Below are positions 35,403 to 43,319 of a stretch of DNA of 64,000 bases, one piece after another; the stretch's first letter is position 1; each line of letters starts with the position of its first letter. Source of the stretch: Bacillota bacterium (GTDB lineage Bacteria; Bacillota; Clostridia; Oscillospirales; Ruminococcaceae); contig JAEZCT010000083.1 in the NCBI GenBank assembly GCA_023433405.1, forward strand, positions 75,933 through 139,932, in the 5' to 3' direction. A program made the translations under genes and the position numbers. Under the pieces are notes generated by a model, which was not told the origin of the DNA, did no database searches, and saw nothing but the letters and a program-made list of their open reading frames with translations.

Positions 35403-35708
35403 ATGGGGGTGGGTACGCTGCGAAAGCTGGTAAGCAGCCACAAAAAGCTGCTGGTTGCGATTGGCATGACATTATTATCGTCAGTTTTGGTGTGGGCTAA
35501 CCAAGCAAAATTCATCGAGTTTGGTTTTCCGCTGCTTTGGCTGAGGCTTTACCATTTGGGGCGTGAGGCGCCGGTGGCCGACTGCCTTGCTATGGGCAGA
35601 TACAGCATAAGACTGGATTACTTGCTCATTAACATACTGCTCTTTTATCTCGCTATTCGCGTGGGACGATCTCTGCATAAAAAGGTAGTTGAGAAACGAA
35701 GCCGTTAA
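35403..35708 (+). CDS. Small membrane protein of unknown function
   Basis: 101 residues with two predicted membrane helices (about 17-34, LLVAIGMTLLSSVLVWAN, and about 72-88, LLINILLFYLAIRVG) and basic ends (HKK..., HKKVVEKRSR). The start could be ATG 35403 or GTG 35409; neither has a strong ribosome site. A terminator-like hairpin follows at 35850. No family is recognised and the neighbours give no hint. Confidence 0.55.
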   Translation: MGVGTLRKLVSSHKKLLVAIGMTLLSSVLVWANQAKFIEFGFPLLWLRLYHLGREAPVADCLAMGRYSIRLDYLLINILLFYLAIRVGRSLHKKVVEKRSR

Positions 35709-36101
35709 AAAGCAAGAATGATGCCTATGAAGCTTTACAAAAAAGAAAACATAATAAACCGCAGGGTCGGCAAACGTATAGGGTCGCACGGGGTTTTACG
35801 AAATACCATGGGCTTACTCCAAACGTTTTAGTTTTAAAGAGCCTCAAAGAAAAGCCGTGCTGCCGCGCGGCTTTTTAAGATAGCCTATTTCCCATATTGG
35901 AGGCGGTGCGTATAAAATTACCACAATAAGGCTTATTACTGGCCGCCTTCGTTGAAAATTTTTCAGTTTTGTGATAAACTACTGTTATGACGCGCTTGAA
36001 CGAAGCGTTATTCCACCGACTGTCCGGCTGCCAAACGGTATCGATGGTCAGTGCGGGTAATATCCCTGTCAAAGGGGCTTAACGGGGGAGGGAGAAGCAA
36101 A
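35709..36101. other. Intergenic region before the Fur-family gene
   Basis: 393 bp with a hairpin terminator (35850-35876) and an AT-rich stretch around 35950-35990 that should contain the promoter of the regulator gene. No gene was seen. Confidence 0.4.
35850..35876 (+). terminator. Terminator hairpin after the small membrane protein gene
   Basis: AAAGCCGTGC pairs with GCGCGGCTTT (one G-T) around TGCC, followed by TT. Confidence 0.7.
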
Positions 36102-36530
36102 TTGACCGATGAAATCCTGGCTCGGCTTGGAATAAAGGTCACAAGGCAGCGCACGGCTATCCTTGAGGTTATAACACGGACGGACGTGCCGCTTTCCGCC
36201 GATGAAATCTATGCGCGCCTGCCCAAGGAGACGGATGTAAACTATTCTACGGTCTACCGCACCCTTGCCACCCTTGCGGAAAAAGGAGTTTTGGTAAAGG
36301 TTGGAGGGGTAGGAGGTAAGACCTTTTTTTTACTTAAAAACCATAGTCATAAGCATCATGTGCTATGCACCGGGTGCCAGCGGCTCATAGAAATCAGCGA
36401 GTGCCCCATAGAGGCGCTCAGCAGGCAGATATCGTCCGCCACAGGCTTTGTGATTACCGGCCACAGCCTGGAGCTTACCGGCATCTGTCCCGCCTGTGCC
36501 GAGCGGCTGATGAGCGACGAAAATAAATAA
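36102..36530 (+). CDS. Fur-family metalloregulator (Fur/Zur/PerR type)
   Basis: 142 residues from TTG 36102, preceded by GGGAGGGAG at 6-8 nt; no ATG fits. The winged-helix part has VTRQRTAILEVI and the recognition helix region DVNYSTVYRTLATLAEKGVL. The dimerisation half has HHVLCTGCQRLIEI and GICPACAE, two CxxC pairs that form the structural zinc site, plus the HSHKHH metal-sensing cluster. The exact metal or peroxide specificity cannot be set. A DtxR-family regulator gene follows after 69 bp, so both probably share a transcript. Confidence 0.92.
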   Translation: MTDEILARLGIKVTRQRTAILEVITRTDVPLSADEIYARLPKETDVNYSTVYRTLATLAEKGVLVKVGGVGGKTFFLLKNHSHKHHVLCTGCQRLIEISECPIEALSRQISSATGFVITGHSLELTGICPACAERLMSDENK

Positions 36531-36599
36531 AGCACAGGCCGGATGCTGTGTTACGATAGAATCAGGGATTATTTTTGCAAGGAAAGGGGCGTACTGAAC

Positions 36600-36986
36600 A
36601 TGGTCATACAGCAGTCGGGAGAGGACTACCTGGAAACCATACTGATTCTTCATCAAAAGAGCGGGTATGTCCGCTCGGTGGATATTGCGAACGAGCTTGG
36701 GTACACCAAGCCCAGCATCAGCCGTGCCATGAGCATTTTGCGGGAAAACGGCTACATTACTATGGATGATAAAAACGGGCAGATACGATTAACGGATAAG
36801 GGCAAGGAAAAGGCGGAACGGGTATATGAACGCCATTGCCTGATTGCCCGGTACTTTACAGACATTCTGGGGGTAACCCGCGAGGTTGCGACCGACGACG
36901 CCTGCCGCATAGAGCATATCATCAGCGAAGAAAGCTTTGAGCGAATGAAGGCGCTGATACAAAGCCTTGACCAGTCCCGCGGATAA
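36600..36986 (+). CDS. DtxR/MntR-family metal-dependent repressor
   Basis: 128 residues from ATG 36600 with AGGAAAGGGG about 10 nt upstream. The helix-turn-helix is VRSVDIANELGYTKPSISRAMSILRENGYI, and the metal-binding dimer domain has ERHCLIARYF and DACRIEHIISEESFERM, as in MntR-like proteins. There is no SH3-like third domain, which favours MntR over IdeR. It probably senses manganese or iron. It lies behind a Fur-family gene; no metal transporter gene is nearby. Confidence 0.9.
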   Translation: MVIQQSGEDYLETILILHQKSGYVRSVDIANELGYTKPSISRAMSILRENGYITMDDKNGQIRLTDKGKEKAERVYERHCLIARYFTDILGVTREVATDDACRIEHIISEESFERMKALIQSLDQSRG

Positions 36987-37365
36987 ACGGGAGGTCAGGC
37001 ATTATTTATAAGCTATACAGTTTATTAAACGCAAAGCCGGAAGGGTCAGCCCCTTCCGGCTTTGCGTTTGAGGTGTTACTTAACTGTGGGGTTCGTTTTT
37101 AACAGGGTAACTAATACTAAAAACATGAGAGCAGAGAGTATATTTTTGTGATATTTCCATATTTACTTCTTTTGCGAAGGGGTTACAAGCAAATAGCTAA
37201 TTTTTATAGTCAATTATGTTTAATTTTTAATGTACCATTCCCGTTCAAATTCAGTTAATATATTAATGGATTTAACAAATTAGGCTATATAGTCCGACGA
37301 ATTTTGGGCATTATGACACTCCCAAAGGTCTTGCCTGAAAACTAGCTAAACTGGGGGCATACAGC
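36987..37365. other. Intergenic region before the sugar importer
   Basis: 379 bp. After a terminator (37027-37069) the sequence is very AT-rich (37130-37330) and should hold the promoter of the importer operon. No gene or clear operator palindrome was seen. Confidence 0.4.
37027..37069 (+). terminator. Terminator after the two regulator genes
   Basis: AAACGCAAAGCCGGAAGGG pairs perfectly with CCCTTCCGGCTTTGCGTTT (19 bp, 5-nt loop). Confidence 0.9.
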
Positions 37366-38325
37366 ATGAAAACAATAACGGCGATACCTGCAGGAATTGT
37401 ACAACACCCCGTACCGAAAAAGAAGCTGAGCCACGGCGTCAAACTGTTTATAATGATTGTGCCATTTTTGATATTGGTATTCATCTTCTCTTATTTTCCG
37501 CTTTATGGGTGGATCTACGCATTTTATGAGTACAAACCACCGCTTAGGCTTTCACAATGTCCCTTTGTAGGGTTTCAGTGGTTTGAAATGCTGTTTCGCA
37601 CCCCCATGCAGGTGCAGCAAATTATGAAGGTCTTAACCAATACCTTTGCAATTAGCGGACTGAACATATTGGTTTCCTTTTTGCCGGTTGCATTCGCGAT
37701 ATTTTTAACTGAAATCAAGGTGAAATGGTTTAAAAGCATGGTGCAGACCCTGACTACAATTCCAAACTTCATTAGCTGGGTTTTGGTGTATTCGGTGGCG
37801 TTCTCCCTGTTTTCCAATTCAGGTATGGCAAACAGCGTGCTGCAATCTCTCGGGCTGATTGATATACCGATTAAATTCTTGGACAGCGACCAGCAAACCT
37901 GGTTGAAAATGGTTGCCTGGAGCACCTGGAAATACCTTGGCTGGAACGCGATTATGTACCTCGCTGCAATCTCGGGCATAGACCAGGAGCAGTATGAGGC
38001 GGCAAGGGTGGACGGTGCGGGGCGCTTTCGTCTGATGTGGCATATCACCTTGCCGGGGCTGATGCCAACTTTCTTTGTTCTGCTCATGCTTTCTATCGCA
38101 AACTTTTTAAATAACGGGCTTGACCAGTATTACGTTTTTCAAAACGCATTTAACCGCGATAAGATACAGGTTCTCGACCTTTATGTATACAACATTAGCC
38201 TAGGCGGTTCCAACGCCTACTCAATGGGAACAGCGATTAGTATGCTCAAAAGCTTGGTGAGCATTACCCTTTTGTTCTTCGCTAATCGGCTATCCAAGCT
38301 GGTGCGCGGCGAAACCATTGTGTAA
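37366..38325 (+). CDS. Sugar ABC transporter permease, LplB type
   Basis: 319 residues with six membrane helices after a basic N-terminus (PKKKLSHGVKLFIMIVPFLILVFIFSY). The EAA loop for the ATPase is YEAARVDGAGRFRLMWHITLPG. It forms half of the importer channel for an oligosaccharide. ATG 37366 follows CTGGGGGC. The stop codon's last base is the first base of repeat copy F, so the element lies directly behind the gene. The partner permease and binding-protein genes follow; as usual for this type, no ATPase gene is adjacent, and a shared MsmX-like ATPase is expected elsewhere. Confidence 0.93.
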   Translation: MKTITAIPAGIVQHPVPKKKLSHGVKLFIMIVPFLILVFIFSYFPLYGWIYAFYEYKPPLRLSQCPFVGFQWFEMLFRTPMQVQQIMKVLTNTFAISGLNILVSFLPVAFAIFLTEIKVKWFKSMVQTLTTIPNFISWVLVYSVAFSLFSNSGMANSVLQSLGLIDIPIKFLDSDQQTWLKMVAWSTWKYLGWNAIMYLAAISGIDQEQYEAARVDGAGRFRLMWHITLPGLMPTFFVLLMLSIANFLNNGLDQYYVFQNAFNRDKIQVLDLYVYNISLGGSNAYSMGTAISMLKSLVSITLLFFANRLSKLVRGETIV

Positions 38326-38429
38326 TACTAATCTCCTCAAAAAGTGTACAATGGCAGATAAAATCCGCGTGAAAACCTAAATCAAAGCTTTTCACTTGAT
38401 TTTTATACACTTTTAATCGGATTAGTATA
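38325..38429 (+). repeat. MITE-like inverted repeat, copy F (inside an operon)
   Basis: 105 bp from ATACTAATCTCCTC to CGGATTAGTAT. It fills most of the 133 bp gap between the two permease genes and ends about 30 bp before the lplC-like start. Its hairpin could lower or stabilise the downstream message. Confidence 0.92.
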
Positions 38430-38458
38430 AGGTCATAAAGAAAGGGGAGCTGTTTTAA

Positions 38459-39391
38459 GTGTCTGCTGTAATACATAAAAAGACCATTAGAATTAAGAAA
38501 AGCGCCGGAGACCGGTTTTTTATGCTCTTAAATTATGTTATTTTTCTGGCTGTCACCCTTGTTTGCATCTATCCGTTTTATTACCTTATCATCAACACCA
38601 TCAGCGCAAACGACCTGAGCGCCAACGGTGTGATCAATTTTTACCCTCAGAATATGCATATGAGGAATTATATTGACGTACTTAAGCTGCGCGGGCTCAC
38701 GAATGCCGCCATGATTTCGGTGGCAAGAACCGCGGTGGGTACTGTGTTTACCGTTTTCGCCTCAGCGTTTCTGGGTTTTATGTTTACCCAGCAAAAGATG
38801 TGGGGCCGAAAGTTCTGGTACCGTTTTGTGGTGGTTACCATGTACTTTAACGCGGGACTTATTCCGGTGTTTATTACCTACATCACCATTGGTATGCGCA
38901 ATACCTTTTGGGTGTATATCATTCCTATGATAGTCCAGCCGTTTTTTATCATACTCGCAAAAACCTATATTGAGTCCATCCCCGCTTCGCTCCAGGAGGC
39001 CGCGGAGATTGACGGCGCGGGTGTTTCCACCATTTTTATTAGAATCATCCTTCCCGTGTGCTCCCCCATACTTGCCACCATTGCAATCTTTGCGGGCGTA
39101 AACCAGTGGAACTCGTTTCAGGACGTACTCCTGTATGTTACGGAGGAAAAGCTGCAGCCCTTGCAGTTTATCCTTTACAAATACATCAATCAGGCAAATT
39201 CACTGGCACAGCTTATCCGAAACAGCCCGGGGCTTAGTATGTCGGATATTGCAAGCCTTGCCACCCGGCAAAACCCCACCTCGGTCCGCATGACGGTTTC
39301 AGTTATTGTGGTATTCCCCATCCTGTTTATCTATCCGTTCTTCCAGCGGTATTTTGTCAAGGGCGTCATGATCGGTTCCGTAAAGGGATAG
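38459..39391 (+). CDS. Sugar ABC transporter permease, LplC type
   Basis: 310 residues from GTG 38459 with AAAGGGGAG about 10 nt upstream. It has six membrane helices and the EAA loop LQEAAEIDGAGVSTIFIRIILPV. The C-terminal RYFVKGVMIGSVKG is typical of LplC-like permeases. It pairs with the upstream permease. The gene is separated from it by repeat copy F, yet must be expressed with it for the channel to form, so the element is presumably tolerated by polymerase or carries its own start signal. Confidence 0.93.
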   Translation: MSAVIHKKTIRIKKSAGDRFFMLLNYVIFLAVTLVCIYPFYYLIINTISANDLSANGVINFYPQNMHMRNYIDVLKLRGLTNAAMISVARTAVGTVFTVFASAFLGFMFTQQKMWGRKFWYRFVVVTMYFNAGLIPVFITYITIGMRNTFWVYIIPMIVQPFFIILAKTYIESIPASLQEAAEIDGAGVSTIFIRIILPVCSPILATIAIFAGVNQWNSFQDVLLYVTEEKLQPLQFILYKYINQANSLAQLIRNSPGLSMSDIASLATRQNPTSVRMTVSVIVVFPILFIYPFFQRYFVKGVMIGSVKG

Positions 39392-39505
39392 TGTAAAGCG
39401 GTTTCGCGCTGCTGATTAACAATCTATAAATAGGTATTCTATTAGCCACGCTGTTCGGGGGCGATGCTCCTGCAATATAAATGTAACTTAAGGAGGAATA
39501 TTGAA

Positions 39506-41278
39506 ATGAGGAAAACTTGGGTAAAGCTTTTTTCATGCATCCTTGCGGCTTTGATGCTTGCATCACTGGCAGCCGGTTGCGCAAATACCCCTGCGACCAC
39601 ATCCTCTGGTTCCAATTCTGCGCCCGTATCCAGCGCAGAGGCCACAAAAGAGTTTTTAACGGTTGATATGTTTAACTCGCAGGCAAACTATCAGGGTATT
39701 CAAACCGGATGGTTTGGCAAGGTAGTCCAGGACAAATTCAATATGGAGCTTAATCTCATCGCCCCCAACGTAGCAGGCGGCGGCGATACCCTGTTCCAAA
39801 CAAGATCGGCCGCCGGTGAGCTTGGCGATATTATTATGATCGGCTCCGAGAACGGCAGACTGGCCGACTGTGTGAAGGCCGGATTGATGTACGATATCAC
39901 CGACCTGGTAGCCAAGAAGAAAAACCTTACGGATTACCAGATTGCCATTGACAACATAAAGTCGTTAATCGGCTCCGACCGCGTGTATGCGATACCCTCT
40001 CAGGTATCCACCAATTCTCCCCTTACCCCTTCTGAGGGTCTTGACCTTACATATGGACCGTATGTGCGCTGGGACTACTATAAGGAGCTAGGCTACCCCG
40101 CGCTGAGTACGCTCGAGGACCTTCTTCCCGTGTTAAAGCAGATGCAGGATGCACACCCTACCAGCGACACTGGCAAGAAAACCTATGCGCTGTCTTTGTT
40201 TAAGGACTGGGACGGCAACATGATGTGTCTTGCAAAGCAGCCAGCCTGCTTCTACGGCGTGGATGAGCAGTACTTTACGCTGCTTGCGCCGGACGGCACA
40301 ACCCAGGCTATTATTGACGAAGATTCGCTTTATGTCAGAGCGCTTAAATTCTACTTCCAGGCAAATCAGCTTGGTCTGATGGACCCCGATTCCACCACCC
40401 AAAACTACGACACCCTTTACACCAAGTATCAGGATGGCGCGGTACTCTTCTCACCGTGGCCGTGGCTTGGTCAGGCGGCTTATAATACCGTAGACAACAA
40501 GGCGGCCGGCAAGGGCTTTATGATGGCACCCGTACAAGACCTTGAAATCTTTTCCTACGGCTGCAACCCCCTTGGCAACAAGTATGTCATTGGTGTGGGC
40601 AGCAAGGCCGAAGACCCCGAAAGAATGGTGGACTTCATTGACTGGATGTATTCCCCCGAAGGCCTGATGTACTCCTGCGCACAGGTTAACAGCACCTGCG
40701 GACCGGAAAACCTCACTTGGGAGAAGGGCACAGACGGCAGGCCTGTTCTCACCGAATTTGGCAAAAAGGTATTCTCCGGTGATACCGAGGCCCTAATGCC
40801 CGATGGGTGGGGCGGCGGCACCTATAAGGACGGTATGTCTCAGCTGAACTACATGGCGGTTTCCACCATGGATATCAACCCCTTAAACGGCGCTCCCTAC
40901 AACTACACCATGTGGGAAACCTACCTTGAGGCGAACGTTACCCCGCTTGATACCGACTGGCAGGCTGCCATGAAGGCAAAGACCACAATCGATTATTTAA
41001 AACAGCATGACGGATATGTGGTGGCGGCAGGCAACGGCTACATCGCCCCAACCATCCCCGCCGATGTTGACGCAATTCGCGTACAGTGTAAGGATATCAT
41101 CATCGCCGAATCCTGGAAGATGGTATTTGCCAAAAATCAGGCGGAGTTTGACAGCCTTCTTAAGGGAATGCAGGATACCGTCAAGGGTCTTGGCATCGAC
41201 ACTGTTCTAAACTATGAAAAAACCGTAACCGACGCGATGACCGCAGCCCGTAAAGAGGCCGTAGCAAACGCGAAATAG
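39506..41278 (+). CDS. Solute-binding lipoprotein of the Lpl-type sugar importer
   Basis: 590 residues from ATG 39506 with AAGGAGG 9 nt upstream. The lipobox LASLAAGC places the lipid Cys at about 25, followed by a Ser/Thr linker. At 590 residues it is of the long LplA type, with WFGKVVQDKFNMELNLIAPN, GELGDIIMIGSENGRLAD and the closing WMYSPEGLMYSC. It captures an oligosaccharide outside the membrane for the two permeases just upstream. Its strong ribosome site fits the higher dose needed for a binding protein. The substrate is not identifiable; no two-component regulator is adjacent. Confidence 0.94.
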   Translation: MRKTWVKLFSCILAALMLASLAAGCANTPATTSSGSNSAPVSSAEATKEFLTVDMFNSQANYQGIQTGWFGKVVQDKFNMELNLIAPNVAGGGDTLFQTRSAAGELGDIIMIGSENGRLADCVKAGLMYDITDLVAKKKNLTDYQIAIDNIKSLIGSDRVYAIPSQVSTNSPLTPSEGLDLTYGPYVRWDYYKELGYPALSTLEDLLPVLKQMQDAHPTSDTGKKTYALSLFKDWDGNMMCLAKQPACFYGVDEQYFTLLAPDGTTQAIIDEDSLYVRALKFYFQANQLGLMDPDSTTQNYDTLYTKYQDGAVLFSPWPWLGQAAYNTVDNKAAGKGFMMAPVQDLEIFSYGCNPLGNKYVIGVGSKAEDPERMVDFIDWMYSPEGLMYSCAQVNSTCGPENLTWEKGTDGRPVLTEFGKKVFSGDTEALMPDGWGGGTYKDGMSQLNYMAVSTMDINPLNGAPYNYTMWETYLEANVTPLDTDWQAAMKAKTTIDYLKQHDGYVVAAGNGYIAPTIPADVDAIRVQCKDIIIAESWKMVFAKNQAEFDSLLKGMQDTVKGLGIDTVLNYEKTVTDAMTAARKEAVANAK

Positions 41279-41306
41279 CCTTAATTTCGAATAATAGAAT
41301 ACAAGC

Positions 41307-41348
41307 GCAAAGGATGTCAGCCGACAATTGCCGGTTGGCATCCTTTGC
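41307..41348. terminator. Shared convergent terminator
   Basis: GCAAAGGATGTCAGCCG pairs with CGGTTGGCATCCTTTGC (17 bp, two G-T) between the importer operon and the convergent amidase gene. Confidence 0.78.
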
Positions 41349-41374
41349 TGCATGTTAAAGCGCGTTTTCTACAC

Positions 41375-42634
41375 CTAATCGATAAAATACGCAGGGTTAT
41401 AAAAGCGGGAATCCACATTGACAAGGTCGCTGTAATACACAAAGCAGTCGGGGGAATTTTGAGCAAGCTTGAGGGTTTGCGTGTCGGTTAAAATCAGGCT
41501 GTGATTAAAGCTGTCGTCTGTCTGGCGAAAGCGTCCGGTGCGAACCTGAATTACTCCGCCAAGTTCGAGGGCGCGAATGCCATCTACAGCCGTGCCGTGC
41601 ATTCCGGTTGACGCGGAGCCCTTCTTTTCAATGGCATAATCCCAGAAATAGCCCACATTCTCCCATGCGGGTGAGCCGCCGCCGCTACCCCCAAACCAGT
41701 CGTCGGTCATGGGCGCACCTAAAGAAATTTTAGCAAGATCCCCGCTGCCAAAGCCAAACCATACGCATTGGGAAATAAAGTTGGCACAATTGCCCATCCA
41801 GTCGCCAATATCGTAAAACACGGGGTTGGTTTTTTCGGTGTACGCCTCGGCATATGCGGCGGCACGCGCCCCGTCAAACACATAGGCGCCTTTCGCAGCG
41901 GCAGGTGGCTTATCCGTGCTTACGCGAGCAAATTCCTCTTGAAGGTCGGCAAGCAGCTGCTCCTCGTCGGGCAGCTCCAGGTTGCCGCTGCGAAACCGCC
42001 GCACCGAACCCGGGAAATAATGAAAGGTAATCTTCCACATGCCGTCTACCTGCTGGAGTCTCATGGTATGCTGCGCGTTCATCGCCATCAAGGGCGGATA
42101 TGCGTTACCCTTCTCACCGGTTATGGTAAAGTGCAGCACCATCTGATTGTCGTCGTCCAGCCCGCGATTGCGCCAAAACTCCATACGCCCATCCTCCGGG
42201 GTTTGCTCAAAGGTAATGGTATAGGGAAACTGGCGGGTTTCCACATAGCACAGGTCGTTCTCCGCAATCAGGCGCCGGCGCATTGTCAATGCTTGCAGCC
42301 AAACCAGCGCGTTGCGGTTGCGCGACTCCCCGGAATCCACCAGTGTGCTGATATCAACATAGCGCATATTGGTGTAAATATCGTATTGCAGGCGAAAGAA
42401 CTCCGCCACCGTTTCCTGCGGGGTGAGATAATGGTCGGGAATATATACGGTACCCCCTTGAGCAAGGGCGGGGGCTTCCTCCGGCTTATCGTCGGTTATT
42501 TTCTCCGACGCAGTCGCCGCCGGCTGCGACACTGCGGGAATCTCTGCCTCAGGGGGTGTGCGGCGTTCTCCGCTGCCGCATCCGGTAAGCAGGAGTGTCG
42601 CGCACAACAGGCAGGGGAACAGTTGCTTCGTCAT
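41375..42634 (-). CDS. Lipoprotein with amidase-like (Amidase_6 type) domain
   Basis: 419 residues from ATG 42634 with AAAGGATGG about 8 nt upstream. The lipobox LLLTGC is followed by a Pro/Glu linker. The C-terminal part has YNCAN-type motifs: DWMGNCANFISQCVWFGFG with the Cys, NHSLILTDT with the His, and FVYYSDLVNVDSRFYNP. This is the pattern of the putative amidase domain (NlpC/P60-like fold) found in secreted clostridial proteins; peptidoglycan or amide hydrolysis is inferred. The middle region (100-250) looks like a beta-rich NTF2-like domain. It is monocistronic. Confidence 0.85.
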   Translation of the reverse strand: MTKQLFPCLLCATLLLTGCGSGERRTPPEAEIPAVSQPAATASEKITDDKPEEAPALAQGGTVYIPDHYLTPQETVAEFFRLQYDIYTNMRYVDISTLVDSGESRNRNALVWLQALTMRRRLIAENDLCYVETRQFPYTITFEQTPEDGRMEFWRNRGLDDDNQMVLHFTITGEKGNAYPPLMAMNAQHTMRLQQVDGMWKITFHYFPGSVRRFRSGNLELPDEEQLLADLQEEFARVSTDKPPAAAKGAYVFDGARAAAYAEAYTEKTNPVFYDIGDWMGNCANFISQCVWFGFGSGDLAKISLGAPMTDDWFGGSGGGSPAWENVGYFWDYAIEKKGSASTGMHGTAVDGIRALELGGVIQVRTGRFRQTDDSFNHSLILTDTQTLKLAQNSPDCFVYYSDLVNVDSRFYNPAYFID

Positions 42635-42956
42635 AGTGAAACCATCCTTTCTAATGGCGAATATCATGCTGCGTTTTTGTGCAACCACTAACACAATTAT
42701 GTTCCAATCAGTATAGCATATTCCCTTAAAAAGCTCTACACGGGAGGAAGACCTTCAAAAACAAACTCGGGCATGAGGCGAAGTATGTCTTGACGCATGA
42801 TAAGCAAAATGAAATCATTAATTATCATAATAACGCTGATAAAAAATGATAAAAACTGTTTTAATGTAATAAGATACCCTAAAATACCCTATAAAAAACG
42901 TTTTTTCGCCTTCCAATCTATACAAAACCCGACGCTCAAAATGTGCTATATCACAA

Positions 42957-42985
42957 TTGATTTTTCGTCAGCCTTCGGGTACAAT
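42957..42985 (+). promoter_or_regulatory. Probable promoter of the chemoreceptor gene
   Basis: TTGATT at 42957-42962, 17 bp spacer, TACAAT at 42980-42985. It is of the housekeeping type rather than the motility sigma type. Confidence 0.6.
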
Positions 42986-43273
42986 AAAATTGCTAAAAGA
43001 TAGTAGGAAGCTAGGTGCAATTTTTACAGTTTCACCTTGGTTTTTCAGTGTGGCTTAAGAATACAGGGCTTTTTCAGGGGTTTTTAGCAGGAAAGATTAC
43101 CATGCTTTTACTTTGCATCTAAAGGCGCTATGCAACAATAATACCGCTTCTACGCTCCTTTGGCTCTTGCTTGAAACCGTAATTTAGCGTCTATTCTTCT
43201 GTATTCCTGCTCATACGTTCCCAGCTTCCCCCTGCGGCAGGGGGAAACGAGTTACCCTGCCGTTAGCCGCACA

Positions 43274-43299
43274 GTGTTTGATACTTACTCCTCAAACAC
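43274..43299 (+). promoter_or_regulatory. Hairpin just before the chemoreceptor ribosome site
   Basis: GTGTTTGA pairs perfectly with TCAAACAC (10-nt loop), ending next to the GGAAAGGAAAGG site. It could modulate translation. Confidence 0.4.
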
Positions 43300-43319
43300 G
43301 GAAAGGAAAGGTCGACAGT

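Larger units (their letters stand above)
42635..43319. other. Intergenic region and long chemoreceptor leader
   Basis: 685 bp. A good promoter at 42957-42985 implies a 5' leader of roughly 325 nt before the chemoreceptor gene. The leader contains TTCCCCCTG/CAGGGGGAA (43229-43248) and GTGTTTGA/TCAAACAC (43274-43299) hairpins. The plus-strand frame at 42797-43003 has no ribosome site and is not called. Confidence 0.5.

Noticed and set aside
41768..42691. 307-codon plus-strand frame
   Set aside because: Antisense to the amidase-domain lipoprotein gene, with no family features and no ribosome site.
42797..43003. 68-codon frame upstream of the chemoreceptor gene
   Set aside because: Overlaps the promoter of the chemoreceptor gene and lacks a ribosome site; composition follows the AT-rich DNA.
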